Positions 1 to 7,612 of a stretch of DNA of 18,239 nucleotides are shown here, piece by piece. Numbering within the stretch: position 1 is the stretch's first letter; every line of letters begins with the position of its first letter. The notes under the pieces are model-generated. The model saw nothing but the letters and a program-made list of their open reading frames with translations, was not told the origin of the DNA and ran no database searches. The stretch lies in NCBI GenBank assembly GCA_031253875.1, contig JAIRVN010000163.1:1-18239 (forward strand). The letters run 5' to 3'. A program made the position numbers and the translations under genes. Source of the DNA: Deltaproteobacteria bacterium (lineage in GTDB: Bacteria; Desulfobacterota; Desulfovibrionia; Desulfovibrionales; Desulfovibrionaceae).

Positions 1-920
1 TCAAGCTTGGGCCAGGCGTCCCCGTCGAACAGGGACAGGCGGATCAATTCAGCTCCGGCTCTGCGCAGGGCGTCGAGATTTTCCTCATAATAAAACCAGA
101 GCACGGCGTCCTGCACATAGCCGATACGGGGCCGCGCATCCGCCGACGTCGGAGAAACTGCCGTCCAGGCCATCTTTTCACCGGGCACGGGAGGAGCTGC
201 TTGCGCCAGGCGGCGTATACTGAGCAGATCGAGGTGCTCGCGCATGGCGGCGGCGAGCGTGTCAAGCCGGGTTTCGGCATCGGCGCGCTGTAGCGCGGTC
301 GTTTGCCGCAGCACGAGGCCCATGTGGCGTTCGGGCAGGGGATTGCCGGGCAGGCGCGGCAAAGCGCCGAACACCCGCACGGGGCAATAATGTTCAATCG
401 CGCGCCGTACCAGCGTACTGTGGCGCTCAGAACCCACCTTGTTGAGCACCACGCCCGCTATGGGCAGATCGGGCTCGAAGCTGAGCATGCCCTGTACCAA
501 CGCAGCAGCGGTGCGCGTCATCTTTGTGCAGTCCAGTGAGAGCAGGATGGGGCTTTGCAGCGTACGGGCCAGGGCGGCCGTGGAGCAACTGCCTTCCAGA
601 TCGCGTCCGTCAAAAAGGCCCCGGTTGCCCTCAATGAGCGCGAAATCCGCCGGTTGGCCATCATCGCTGTCGGGCAGGGCGCACGCATGCAGAAACAGCG
701 CGCGCAGCTCGTGAGGAGCCAAAAAAAAGAGGTCAAGGTTGGTGGCCGGACGGCCTGCGGCAAGCCCAAGCCAAGCGGCGTCTATATAATCCGGCCCTTT
801 TTTGAAGGGTTTCAGGCGCAGCCCGTCCTGCGCCAGCGCGCGGGCAAGGCCAAGGGCGAGCAAAGTTTTTCCCGCTCCCCCTTTCAAGCCGGAAACTGTC
901 AGACGCGGTACAGGCGTCAA
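1..920 (-). CDS. CbiA/CobB-family amidotransferase, possibly DsrN-like siroheme amidase (3' end off window)
   Basis: ATP- and glutamine-dependent amidation of tetrapyrrole carboxylates: cobyrinate a,c-diamide synthase in cobalamin synthesis, or the DsrN relative that amidates siroheme for dissimilatory sulfite reductase. About 306 codons are present; the C-terminal glutaminase part and its cysteine are outside the window. Seen: a P-loop SGLKGGAGKT near residues 10-19, KKGPDYID at 40-47, LIEGNRGLFDG at 95-105, and the start of the second domain (FYYEENLDALRRAGAEL) near residue 280. The EGNRGLFDG and CTKMTRTAA wording resembles DsrN more than classical CbiA, where EGxMGLFDG is usual; this choice is from memory of the family. 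The start is a TTG at 920 whose last bases form TTGA with the stop of the upstream lipoprotein gene; GAGG lies 7 bases upstream (928-931). No ATG or GTG is available in frame after the preceding stop. Family call is firm; cobalamin versus siroheme role is open. Confidence 0.85.
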   Translation of the reverse strand, partial: MTPVPRLTVSGLKGGAGKTLLALGLARALAQDGLRLKPFKKGPDYIDAAWLGLAAGRPATNLDLFFLAPHELRALFLHACALPDSDDGQPADFALIEGNRGLFDGRDLEGSCSTAALARTLQSPILLSLDCTKMTRTAAALVQGMLSFEPDLPIAGVVLNKVGSERHSTLVRRAIEHYCPVRVFGALPRLPGNPLPERHMGLVLRQTTALQRADAETRLDTLAAAMREHLDLLSIRRLAQAAPPVPGEKMAWTAVSPTSADARPRIGYVQDAVLWFYYEENLDALRRAGAELIRLSLFDGDAWPKL

Positions 921-1585
921 CGGGCATCCTCAAGTTGCCAAGCCTTCTTTGCCTCCCGGCTGACGGAGCCTTCCACCGTCACGTCGCCGATACGCAGGGA
1001 AAAATTGCGCACGATACTGTTGCCTTTGATGTCGGTGTTCTGGAAGATCAGGGCGCACGGCCCCGCATCGCCGTTCCAGTTGTTGCCCTGCCCGTCTTTG
1101 GACTGGTCAAGGCCTTTGTAAAAGGCAAGCGTATCGGCATTGCTCCAGCGTTGCGCACGGTCGACAAAGTGCCAGACATTCTGGCTGTCGCGCACGGTAA
1201 GCCCCGACCATTCCTTCACGTCGTCAGCGGCTTGCATGCGCACGCGCGCGCTGCGCACGGGCTGTCCGCGCCATTTGAAGACCGGTCCGGCCGTAAGAGA
1301 ATAAAAAGCTTCCCGGCCCCGCCAGGAATTGGTTCCGCCGTCCTGCAACTTGTGCAGCGCGGCCTGGGACGCTTCGCCGCCTTTCACTTCATTGGGCAGG
1401 GCGTCGGTTCCCCGCATCAGGGGATCGCCGCCGGCAAATGCCAGATCCACGACGCAGGCCAACGCGCTGTCAAGCTGTCCGCCTTTGGGAGCGCCGTATT
1501 CCGGGTCGTTTTCTCCCAGAAAAGTCGGGCCGCAGGCGGCAAGCAACAAACAGAACGCGGCGCAGAGTATACACAGGCGTTTCAT
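917..1585 (-). CDS. Uncharacterised lipoprotein
   Basis: A 222-residue protein with a short basic N-terminus, a hydrophobic stretch and a lipobox L15-A-A-C18, so very likely a lipid-anchored envelope protein. I do not recognise the mature domain. It is rich in Trp, Gly and Asp, with no repeats or transmembrane segments after the signal. Start ATG at 1585 is supported by GGAGG five bases upstream. Its TGA overlaps the TTG start of the CbiA/DsrN-type gene, so the two are probably translated together, and it lies 87 bases downstream of proB in the same direction. The coupling hints at a shared function, but nothing in the protein itself shows one. Confidence 0.75.
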   Translation of the reverse strand: MKRLCILCAAFCLLLAACGPTFLGENDPEYGAPKGGQLDSALACVVDLAFAGGDPLMRGTDALPNEVKGGEASQAALHKLQDGGTNSWRGREAFYSLTAGPVFKWRGQPVRSARVRMQAADDVKEWSGLTVRDSQNVWHFVDRAQRWSNADTLAFYKGLDQSKDGQGNNWNGDAGPCALIFQNTDIKGNSIVRNFSLRIGDVTVEGSVSREAKKAWQLEDAR

Positions 1586-1672
1586 GCGACCTCCATGAGA
1601 TCATTGTTGCACGGATTGCGGGAAGGAACAACATCCGGAACCTGTCATTGCAGGAATTTCCCGGAAAAAATG

Positions 1673-2812
1673 CTACACGGCGGCGTCAAGCAACATGTTA
1701 TCACGATGTATCACTTCCGGGTAGTGGGCATCGCCGAGCAGCGCCGCCACTTCAAGCCGAGGGCGACCCATAATGCGCCGCAAATCCGCGGCGCTGTAGT
1801 TGGAGAGTCCAACACCCAGCGTGCGTCCCTGGATATGAATGCGTACCAGAGCCGCGGGCTGAAAATTCCCTTCCACCCGGCACACCCCGCCCGGCAAAAG
1901 ACTGGAGCCGCGTTCCATAAGCGCTTTGGCGGCTCCGTCATCCACTTCGATTTCGCCCTGCGGATCGGACTGGTAGGCCAGCCAGTACTTGCGGCGCGAA
2001 ATGCTTTGCCCCTCTGGCCGCACCCAGGTGCCAAACTCTTCGCCGGCAAAGGCGCGCGCGATAACCTGCGGTTCCCGGCCCGGCAGAATGAGGGTGGGCA
2101 CGCCAAGCTGGGCGGCACGGCGCGCGGCGAGCAGTTTGGAATACATGCCTCCTGAACCGAGCGTGGTCTTGGCGCCGCACAGTTCATCAAGCTTGAGTTC
2201 ACGCACGCATTCCACGCACGGCAACAGCTTGGCGTCCGGATAGCGTTGCGGATCCGCGGAAAAAACACCCCCGGCAGACGTCAGGTTCACAAAAAGCTCC
2301 GCTTCCACCGGATTGAGCAACAGGCTGGCCAGACAGTCGTTATCGCCGAAGCGCAATTCCTGTACGGCTACGGTATCGTTTTCATTGACTACCGGGACAG
2401 CGCCCCAATCAAGCAACGTCATGAATGTATTGCGTATATTGAGGAAGCGCTGGCGACTGCGAAGATCGTCACGGGTAAGCAGAACCTGGGCGGAAAGAAG
2501 GTTGTGCCGGACAAAAAGCTGGTCATAGGTATGCATGAGACGGCTTTGTCCCACCGCGGCGGCAGCCTGCCTGCCCGACATGCTCCGGGTATCGCGTTCC
2601 GGACCGAGAGCCGCGCGTCCGGCAGCCACCGCGCCGGAGCTCACCAGCACCACGCGGCGGCCTTGTCCGCGCAAAAGGGCAAGCTGCGCGACGATCGCCT
2701 CCATCACCCCCGTGTCCAAGCCCCCGGGGCCGGCAAGCACGGCGCTGCCCACCTTGACAACGATACAACGGGCCTGTGCCAGCGCGCCGGCGCGTTCGCC
2801 CTGCCAATTCAT
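1673..2812 (-). CDS. proB: Glutamate 5-kinase ProB
   Basis: Phosphorylates L-glutamate to gamma-glutamyl phosphate, the first step of proline synthesis, in the cytoplasm. The 379-residue product has the amino-acid kinase fold at about 12-260: VVKVGSAVL (18-26), LVSSGAVAAG (56-65), VVNENDTVAV (141-150), FGDNDCLAS (155-163), GSGGMYSKLLAA (219-230). A PUA domain follows at about 285-363. Length fits two-domain ProB. An ATG 17 codons further upstream is open in frame, but the start at 2812 is preferred: it has GGAGGGG four bases upstream (2817-2823) and forms an ATGA overlap with the obgE stop. Translation is therefore probably coupled to obgE. proA is not present in the window. Confidence 0.97.
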   Translation of the reverse strand: MNWQGERAGALAQARCIVVKVGSAVLAGPGGLDTGVMEAIVAQLALLRGQGRRVVLVSSGAVAAGRAALGPERDTRSMSGRQAAAAVGQSRLMHTYDQLFVRHNLLSAQVLLTRDDLRSRQRFLNIRNTFMTLLDWGAVPVVNENDTVAVQELRFGDNDCLASLLLNPVEAELFVNLTSAGGVFSADPQRYPDAKLLPCVECVRELKLDELCGAKTTLGSGGMYSKLLAARRAAQLGVPTLILPGREPQVIARAFAGEEFGTWVRPEGQSISRRKYWLAYQSDPQGEIEVDDGAAKALMERGSSLLPGGVCRVEGNFQPAALVRIHIQGRTLGVGLSNYSAADLRRIMGRPRLEVAALLGDAHYPEVIHRDNMLLDAAV

Positions 2813-3885
2813 ACGTCCCCTCCGCAGTCCGTGCGTTCTGTCATTGCTGTACCGTGCGGGCAAGGCGCGCCCGTATCAAGCGCATCACGCAGACGCCACA
2901 TGGCGGCGAGCAATTCCTCCATACCCTGCCCCTGTTCAGCGGAAATGAAAAAGATTTCGCGTCCCTCGTGTGCCGCGGCCCGGCGCAGGGCGTCAATCTG
3001 CTCAGCCGTGGCCAGATCCGTCTTGTTGATCGCCTGCAACTGCGTCCGCCCGGCCAAGGCCGGTTCAAAAAGCGCCAATTCCTCATTGATGAGGGCAAAA
3101 CCCGTAAACGGATCGTCCATATGCACATCTTCAAAACTCAGCATGTGCAGCAAAAAGCGGGTACGCTCCACATGCCGGAGAAAACGGTGCCCAAGCCCGA
3201 GTCCCTGATGCGCGCCTTCGATCAAACCGGGAATATCGGCCAGAATCAGGCGGCGCTCCGGATCCGTCTCGTCAATCATGACGCCGAGGTTGGGCGTCAG
3301 CGTAGTGAACGGGTAGGCGCCGATCTTCGGGCGGGCCGCGGACACTTTGGAAATGAACGTTGATTTCCCTGCATTGGGCAGCCCGATGATGCCAGCGTCC
3401 GCGAGTATTTTCAACTCAAGGCGCAGACTCAATTCCTCGCCTGGCTCGCCGGGCTGGGCAAAACGCGGCGCGCGCTGCACAGCGGATTTGAAATGCTCGT
3501 TTCCCTTGCCGCCGCGCCCGCCACGGGCAACGATGACCCTGACTGCCGGATCGCACACATCCGCCAGCAGTTCCTCTCCTTCGGCAGTGCGCGCAAACGC
3601 CAAGGTGCCCACAGGAAGAGCCAGTTCCAAATCCTGGCCCTTGCGGCCGTCGCATTGGCTGCCCATGCCGGGGCTGCCGTTCTCCGCCTCATACAGGCGC
3701 TTCAGGCGAAAGTCGTACAGGCTGAGCAGATGCGGATCCGCCCGCAGCTCCACGTTGCCGCCGTCCCCGCCGTTGCCGCCGTCCGGCCCGCCGCGCGGCA
3801 CGAATTTTTCGCGCCGGAACGAAACGCAGCCGTGCCCGCCTTTGCCGGAGCGCACGGTAATGACAGCCTCATCCACAAACTTCAT
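2809..3885 (-). CDS. obgE: Obg-family GTPase ObgE/CgtA
   Basis: Essential GTPase of large-subunit ribosome assembly and stress signalling, 358 residues. Seen: glycine-rich Obg fold at 1-158 (GGPDGGNGGDGGNV at 32-45, RGGRGGKGN at 121-129), then the G domain with G1 GLPNAGKS (168-175), switch TTLTPNLG (194-201), G3 DIPG (217-220), G4 NKTD (287-290) and G5 SAE (315-317). The C-terminal tail is short, as in the minimal form without the OCT domain. ATG at 3885 has AAGGTG about nine bases upstream. It follows rpmA by 91 bases that contain a stable hairpin, and overlaps proB by four bases. Confidence 0.98.
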   Translation of the reverse strand: MKFVDEAVITVRSGKGGHGCVSFRREKFVPRGGPDGGNGGDGGNVELRADPHLLSLYDFRLKRLYEAENGSPGMGSQCDGRKGQDLELALPVGTLAFARTAEGEELLADVCDPAVRVIVARGGRGGKGNEHFKSAVQRAPRFAQPGEPGEELSLRLELKILADAGIIGLPNAGKSTFISKVSAARPKIGAYPFTTLTPNLGVMIDETDPERRLILADIPGLIEGAHQGLGLGHRFLRHVERTRFLLHMLSFEDVHMDDPFTGFALINEELALFEPALAGRTQLQAINKTDLATAEQIDALRRAAAHEGREIFFISAEQGQGMEELLAAMWRLRDALDTGAPCPHGTAMTERTDCGGDV

Positions 3886-3918
3886 GAAACTTCACCTTAC
3901 AAGCCACAGAACGTCAAA

Positions 3919-3947
3919 CGGGAGTGGAAGCTTGCCTCCCACCCCCG
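3919..3947 (-). terminator. Hairpin in rpmA-obgE gap, possible attenuator or processing site
   Basis: On the minus strand the RNA can form a 12-bp stem, including two G-U pairs, around the 5-base loop GCAAG. The left arm is CGGGGGTGGGAG and the right arm CTTCCACTCCCG. Only three U residues follow, so full termination is unlikely. It sits between the ribosomal protein genes, which need high output, and obgE-proB, which need low output, so a partial terminator or 3'-end stabiliser is a reasonable reading. Confidence 0.4.
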
Positions 3948-3976
3948 CCCGAGTGCGTCAAGTGTGAAAAAATACG

Positions 3977-4255
3977 TTATTCCGCCGCAGGATTGCGTGC
4001 GTCGATATGAACCCTGACCAGTTCACGGCGCTTGCGAAAAAACTTCTCGTAGCGCACCACGCCGTCAATCGTGGCAAAAAGCGTATAATCCCTGCCCATA
4101 CCCACATTGTGGCCAGGAAAAATGCGCGTGCCGAGCTGGCGCACAAGGATGCTGCCCGCAGACACCTTCTGTCCGCCAAAACGCTTCACGCCGCGGCGCT
4201 GACCTGCGCTGTCGCGCCCGTTGCGTGAGCTGCCGCCTGCTTTTTTATGTGCCAT
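3977..4255 (-). CDS. rpmA: 50S ribosomal protein L27
   Basis: Large-subunit protein whose N-terminal tail reaches the peptidyl-transferase centre. The 92 residues begin [16 protein letters not shown] and contain [19 protein letters not shown] and the [12 protein letters not shown] core, all hallmark L27 sequence. There is no cleavable Firmicutes-type N-terminal extension. The C-terminus is a few residues longer than the E. coli protein. GAGGAG lies upstream of the ATG. It is the second gene of the operon, 86 bases after rplU. Confidence 0.98.
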   Translation of the reverse strand: MAHKKAGGSSRNGRDSAGQRRGVKRFGGQKVSAGSILVRQLGTRIFPGHNVGMGRDYTLFATIDGVVRYEKFFRKRRELVRVHIDARNPAAE

Positions 4256-4277
4256 GGCTTACTCCTCAATATAACTT

Positions 4278-4297
4278 CGGCGGCTCTGTCGCCGCCG
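4278..4297 (-). other. GC-rich hairpin in rplU-rpmA gap
   Basis: Perfect 7-bp inverted repeat CGGCGGC / GCCGCCG around a 6-base loop, upstream of the rpmA ribosome binding site. It has no U-tract, so it is not a terminator. It may stabilise the mRNA or modulate rpmA translation, or be incidental in GC-rich DNA. Confidence 0.3.
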
Positions 4298-4341
4298 GCG
4301 TATCAGCAACATAACCGTATGCCGCCGTGCCGTCCGGGACA

Positions 4342-4650
4342 CTACGCCGAAATAGCGGTGATCTTCAGAGCGGTATATTCCTGCCGGTGTCCTTTGAGCT
4401 TGCGCGAATCGTGGCGCCGCCGCTTCTTGAAGATCAGCACCTTCTCGTTGCGACCGTGTTCAAGCACCTCGGCTCTGACAACGGCGCCCTGCACATACGG
4501 GGCGCCAAGATTCAGCTTGGGGCCGCCCACCAGAAGCACTTTATCGAGCACAAGCTCGCTGCCCACGTCAACGCGCAGCTTTTCCACCCGGATCTTACTG
4601 CCTTCCACAACGCGGAACTGTTTGCCGCCGGTTTCAATGATAGCGTACAT
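4342..4650 (-). CDS. rplU: 50S ribosomal protein L21
   Basis: A 102-residue large-subunit rRNA-binding protein. The start [14 protein letters not shown] and the C-terminal [16 protein letters not shown] signature are diagnostic of L21. The start at 4650 is chosen because it begins the conserved MYAIIETGG and has GGAGG upstream; the open frame extends further upstream without homology. First gene of the rplU-rpmA-obgE-proB operon. Confidence 0.98.
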   Translation of the reverse strand: MYAIIETGGKQFRVVEGSKIRVEKLRVDVGSELVLDKVLLVGGPKLNLGAPYVQGAVVRAEVLEHGRNEKVLIFKKRRRHDSRKLKGHRQEYTALKITAISA

Positions 4651-4677
4651 GAAAAAACCTCCGAAAGCGAGACAGGA

Positions 4678-4707
4678 ACTATTGCCCCATTGCTGGAAAA
4701 ATGTCAA
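4678..4707 (-). promoter_or_regulatory. Putative sigma70-type promoter of the rplU operon
   Basis: Minus strand: perfect -35 TTGACA (4707-4702), 18-base spacer, -10 AATAGT (4683-4678, four of six consensus bases). The predicted start point would give a leader of about 20 bases before the rplU ATG, just enough for the GGAGG. It is in the 91-base divergent gap shared with rfbA. Confidence 0.6.
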
Positions 4708-4741
4708 GGCAGTAGTCGAGATATATCTGGGGAGGAAACAC

Positions 4742-5605
4742 ATGAAAGGCATCATTCTGGCGGGCGGTTCCGGCACTCGCCTGTATCCCATTACCCGGGG
4801 CGTGTGCAAACAACTCGTCCCGGTGTATGACAAGCCCATGATCTATTATCCTCTTTCCGTACTCATGCTGGCGGGCATCCGCGAAATATGCATCATTTCC
4901 ACGCCGACGGATCTGCCGCACTTTCACGCTCTGTTCGGCGACGGAAGCCAGCTCGGCCTGTCCATCCGATATGTCCGGCAACCCAGCCCCGATGGTCTGG
5001 CCCAGGCCTTTCTGCTGGCGCGCGATTTTATAGGCGGCAAACCCTGCTGCCTGATCCTGGGCGACAACCTTTTTTACGGCGACCATCTGCCGCGCCAATT
5101 GACCGCAAACACGTCACTTGAACGGGGCGGCATTGTCTTCGCCTATAAGGTGAAAGACCCGGAACGATACGGCGTTGTGGAGTTTGACGAACACAACCAG
5201 GTCATCAGCATTGAAGAAAAACCCCAAAAGCCCAAATCGCGCTATGCAGTGACAGGATTATATTTCTACGACGGACGGGTCAGCGACATGGCGGCCGCCT
5301 TGCGACCCTCGGCGCGCGGTGAACTGGAAATCACCGACCTCAACAACCTGTACCTGCGCGAAGGCAGCCTGGAAGTGCGCTTTCTCAGCCGCGGCGTGGC
5401 CTGGTTGGACACCGGAACCTTCGATTCGTTGCATCAGGCGTCTGCCTTTGTGCGCGCCGTACAGGACAGGCAGGGGCTTAAAATTGCCTGTCCTGAAGAA
5501 ATCGCCTACAGCCGGGGCTATATCGATGCAGCCCAACTCGAAGCCCTGGCCGCGCCCATGCTCAAAAACGACTATGGCATGTACCTGATGGACATTCTGA
5601 CCTGA
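4742..5605 (+). CDS. rfbA: Glucose-1-phosphate thymidylyltransferase RmlA/RfbA
   Basis: Makes dTDP-glucose from dTTP and glucose-1-phosphate, the first step to dTDP-L-rhamnose for surface polysaccharide. The 287 residues align almost throughout with RmlA from memory: [11 protein letters not shown] (8-18), [17 protein letters not shown] (23-39), [10 protein letters not shown] (81-90), LGDNLFYG with catalytic-site D108 (106-113), EEKP (158-161), [11 protein letters not shown] (191-201), WLDTGT (221-226). The ATG at 4742 has GGGGAGG upstream; an open frame further upstream is not homologous. The rmlB, C and D genes are not adjacent. It ends 10 bases before the convergent EAL gene, with no clear terminator between. 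Confidence 0.97.
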   Translation: MKGIILAGGSGTRLYPITRGVCKQLVPVYDKPMIYYPLSVLMLAGIREICIISTPTDLPHFHALFGDGSQLGLSIRYVRQPSPDGLAQAFLLARDFIGGKPCCLILGDNLFYGDHLPRQLTANTSLERGGIVFAYKVKDPERYGVVEFDEHNQVISIEEKPQKPKSRYAVTGLYFYDGRVSDMAAALRPSARGELEITDLNNLYLREGSLEVRFLSRGVAWLDTGTFDSLHQASAFVRAVQDRQGLKIACPEEIAYSRGYIDAAQLEALAAPMLKNDYGMYLMDILT

Positions 5606-5615
5606 AACGCGCCCG

Positions 5616-7307
5616 CTACTCACGGCGGGATATTGCTTCTCCGTATTCTTCTCCCATCAGGGCATCCGCGGCGTAGCTGCCCAGCGGCTTGTAGAAATAG
5701 AAGCCCTGTATCAGCAGGCGGTCAATGTCGCCCAGCAGGGCAAGCTGCGTTTGCCGCTCCACGCCCTCCACCACAAGGGTGTACCCCAGATCTGTGCCGA
5801 GAGTAATAATATGCCTGAGGAGCACCCTGGAAATGGCGTCTTTCTCCAGGTCTTGCACAAAACTGCGGTCAATCTTGAGAGCATCGAGGGGCAACAGCTT
5901 CAGGTAACTCAAGGAAGAATATCCTGTGCCGAAGTCATCCAGACAAAAACGCACACCCTGCTGGCGAAGCCGGTTGATATTGTGCAGCGCCTTGGCAAAA
6001 TCGCGCAGAAATATGGACTCTGTCACTTCAAAAAACAACTGGGCGCCCTCAATGCCGGTACGGTACAGCGTGTCGCGCACACTGTCGGGAAAATCATGTG
6101 CTACAAGCTGATGCGGGGAGACATTGATATGCATGCAGATGTCAGTGCCGTACTCGTTCCGCCAGCGGCGCAGTTGGCGGCAGGCAGTCTCCAGGACAAA
6201 CTGTCCGAGGCTTTTGATAAAACCTGTTTTTTCAGCAATGGGGATGAAGATGGACGGCGACACGGCCTTGCCCTGATGCGACCAGCGCGCAAGGGCTTCA
6301 AAGGCATACAGGCCGCTGTCTGCCGGTCGCATAATGGGTTGATAGACTACGCTGAAGCCTTTCAAGTCGTGTTTTTTCTGCAAAACAACGGCCAGAGAGA
6401 GCTCCTTGCGGGTTTTTTCCATCATTTTTTTGGAAAAAAATTTGCAGGAAAGGCTGTTACCGGTTGTTTTGGCCATGCTGGTGGCCAGTCCAACGTCACG
6501 GAGAACGGACTCCGCATGGTTGTACTCGCTCAAGGGGAATATAACGCCGAAATGGGCCGAAATCGCGCCCAACTGCTTATCCCAGACTGTAAAAGGGGTC
6601 TCGAACTTGGCACGGATGCGCTTTATAATTCTTATCAATCCCGGGCCGCCCTCCGGATCGCGCAGAAGTACGGAAAATTCATCACTGCCCGTGCGGCCCA
6701 CCGTATCCGTCTCACGGCAACAGGCCACGAGGGTTGCGGCCGTGTGGCGCAGCAGCATGTCGCCGAAATCACGCCCGTAATGCTGGTTGATGTTGTACAA
6801 GGCGTCCATATCAAGGCTGATAACCGCGTACTGCTCCGGATATCTTTTTGCGGCATGCAGGGCCGCCCCCACTTTGTTAATAAAGAGCGACCTGTTGGGC
6901 AAGCCGGTCAGGGAATCGAAAAAAGCCAGATGTGACAGTTCGGCTTCCTTGAACTTCAGGCTGGTGATATCCGTGAGGTAGGCCACGTAATAGCGTGTCT
7001 TGCCGTCGGCATCCGGGATGCGCCGCACATCCGCCTTGATCCAGCGTAACGGGTCAGCTGCGTGGGGCAGGCGGCACTCGAAATTGCTGATCACGCCCTG
7101 AGCTTCGACTTGCTGCATGAGAGCGTCGGATATTTCGGAGAAGGCAAAAGAAAGAGCGCCCGCATCGTCGATTGCGGAAAAGGGCGTTCCCGTTTTAAGG
7201 CCCATCATATGGAGGAAGGCGGCATTGGCTTGCACCAGGCGCCGTTCTGGCGTCCAGCAGGCGAATCCTTCATTGAAACCGTCAAAAATTTCCCGAGTAT
7301 CAAGCAT
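5616..7307 (-). CDS. PAS-GGDEF-EAL protein, predicted c-di-GMP phosphodiesterase with degenerate GGDEF
   Basis: 563-residue cytoplasmic signalling protein with no transmembrane segment. PAS/PAC sensor at about 5-118, GGDEF domain at about 127-290, EAL domain at about 305-555. The cyclase site reads RTGSDEF (205-211): the second glycine of GGDEF is serine, and the INDxxGH region reads INQHYGR, so cyclase activity is doubtful. The EAL site looks complete: E337-A-L, R341, N395, E427, D457-D458 in DDFGTGYSS, K478, E514 and Q534. The likely activity is hydrolysis of c-di-GMP to pGpG, possibly with the GGDEF domain as a GTP sensor. Only a weak GGTAGAG precedes the ATG. It is the last gene of a run of same-direction signalling genes, 24 bases after the small exported protein. 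Confidence 0.93.
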   Translation of the reverse strand: MLDTREIFDGFNEGFACWTPERRLVQANAAFLHMMGLKTGTPFSAIDDAGALSFAFSEISDALMQQVEAQGVISNFECRLPHAADPLRWIKADVRRIPDADGKTRYYVAYLTDITSLKFKEAELSHLAFFDSLTGLPNRSLFINKVGAALHAAKRYPEQYAVISLDMDALYNINQHYGRDFGDMLLRHTAATLVACCRETDTVGRTGSDEFSVLLRDPEGGPGLIRIIKRIRAKFETPFTVWDKQLGAISAHFGVIFPLSEYNHAESVLRDVGLATSMAKTTGNSLSCKFFSKKMMEKTRKELSLAVVLQKKHDLKGFSVVYQPIMRPADSGLYAFEALARWSHQGKAVSPSIFIPIAEKTGFIKSLGQFVLETACRQLRRWRNEYGTDICMHINVSPHQLVAHDFPDSVRDTLYRTGIEGAQLFFEVTESIFLRDFAKALHNINRLRQQGVRFCLDDFGTGYSSLSYLKLLPLDALKIDRSFVQDLEKDAISRVLLRHIITLGTDLGYTLVVEGVERQTQLALLGDIDRLLIQGFYFYKPLGSYAADALMGEEYGEAISRRE

Positions 7308-7331
7308 AACTCTACCGTTGGGGCAAATCCA

Positions 7332-7610
7332 TCAATGGCTGTCGCATTTCACACGCACGGAATAGATATGCTCAAGCGTATGCCGCTCAGGATCCACCCA
7401 ACCGCCCTGGTAACGCGCTACCGGCCCTTCCTCAAGGACAGTAAAGCCGCCCCGGCACCTGTTTTCCGCCGTGTGCAGGCATTCTTCCTTCGTATTTTCC
7501 CGGATGACATGGATAGGCTTTCCATCCGCAAATCCGAAGCTGGATCCGGGTCTGGGCGAACAGTTTGCACACAGGACACATAAAATAATAACTATATAAT
7601 ATCTATGCAT
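7332..7610 (-). CDS. Small exported protein or lipoprotein of unknown function
   Basis: 92 residues with a hydrophobic N-terminal segment (3-17) ending LCANC, a poor lipobox because Asn precedes C17, so lipidation is uncertain. The mature part has three cysteines (C44, C52, C89) in an ECLHTAENRCRGGF motif and an SVRVKC end. This resembles, from memory, short proteobacterial lipoproteins with a C-x7-C-x2-G-[YF] core and a terminal xxKC, none with a known role. It starts 3 bases after the stop of the REC-HD-GYP gene, in a locally AT-rich stretch, and has no clear ribosome binding site, so translational coupling is likely. It lies between two c-di-GMP phosphodiesterase genes. Confidence 0.7.
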   Translation of the reverse strand: MHRYYIVIILCVLCANCSPRPGSSFGFADGKPIHVIRENTKEECLHTAENRCRGGFTVLEEGPVARYQGGWVDPERHTLEHIYSVRVKCDSH

Positions 7611-7612
7611 AA

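Noticed and set aside
1635..1664. Nested inverted repeat followed by an A-run in the proB-lipoprotein gap
   Set aside because: The short stems are broken by a large internal loop, and on the transcribed minus strand the T-run precedes rather than follows the stem, so it is not a terminator.
935..2155. Plus-strand open frame of 406 codons opposite the lipoprotein and proB
   Set aside because: It lies antisense to well-supported genes, its composition (many His, Ala, Gly, Arg) is that of a shadow frame in GC-rich DNA, and it spans two unrelated genes.
4651..4741. Candidate promoter for rfbA (TATATC near 4722)
   Set aside because: No -35-like hexamer at acceptable spacing on the plus strand.
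5612..5629. CCCGC/GCGGG inverted repeat at the convergent rfbA-EAL junction
   Set aside because: Only 5 bp with an 8-base loop, partly inside coding sequence and without a T-run; expected by chance in this GC content.
5751..6935. Plus-strand open frame of 394 codons opposite the GGDEF-EAL gene
   Set aside because: No recognisable motif or ribosome binding site, and fully antisense to a gene with complete EAL catalytic residues.
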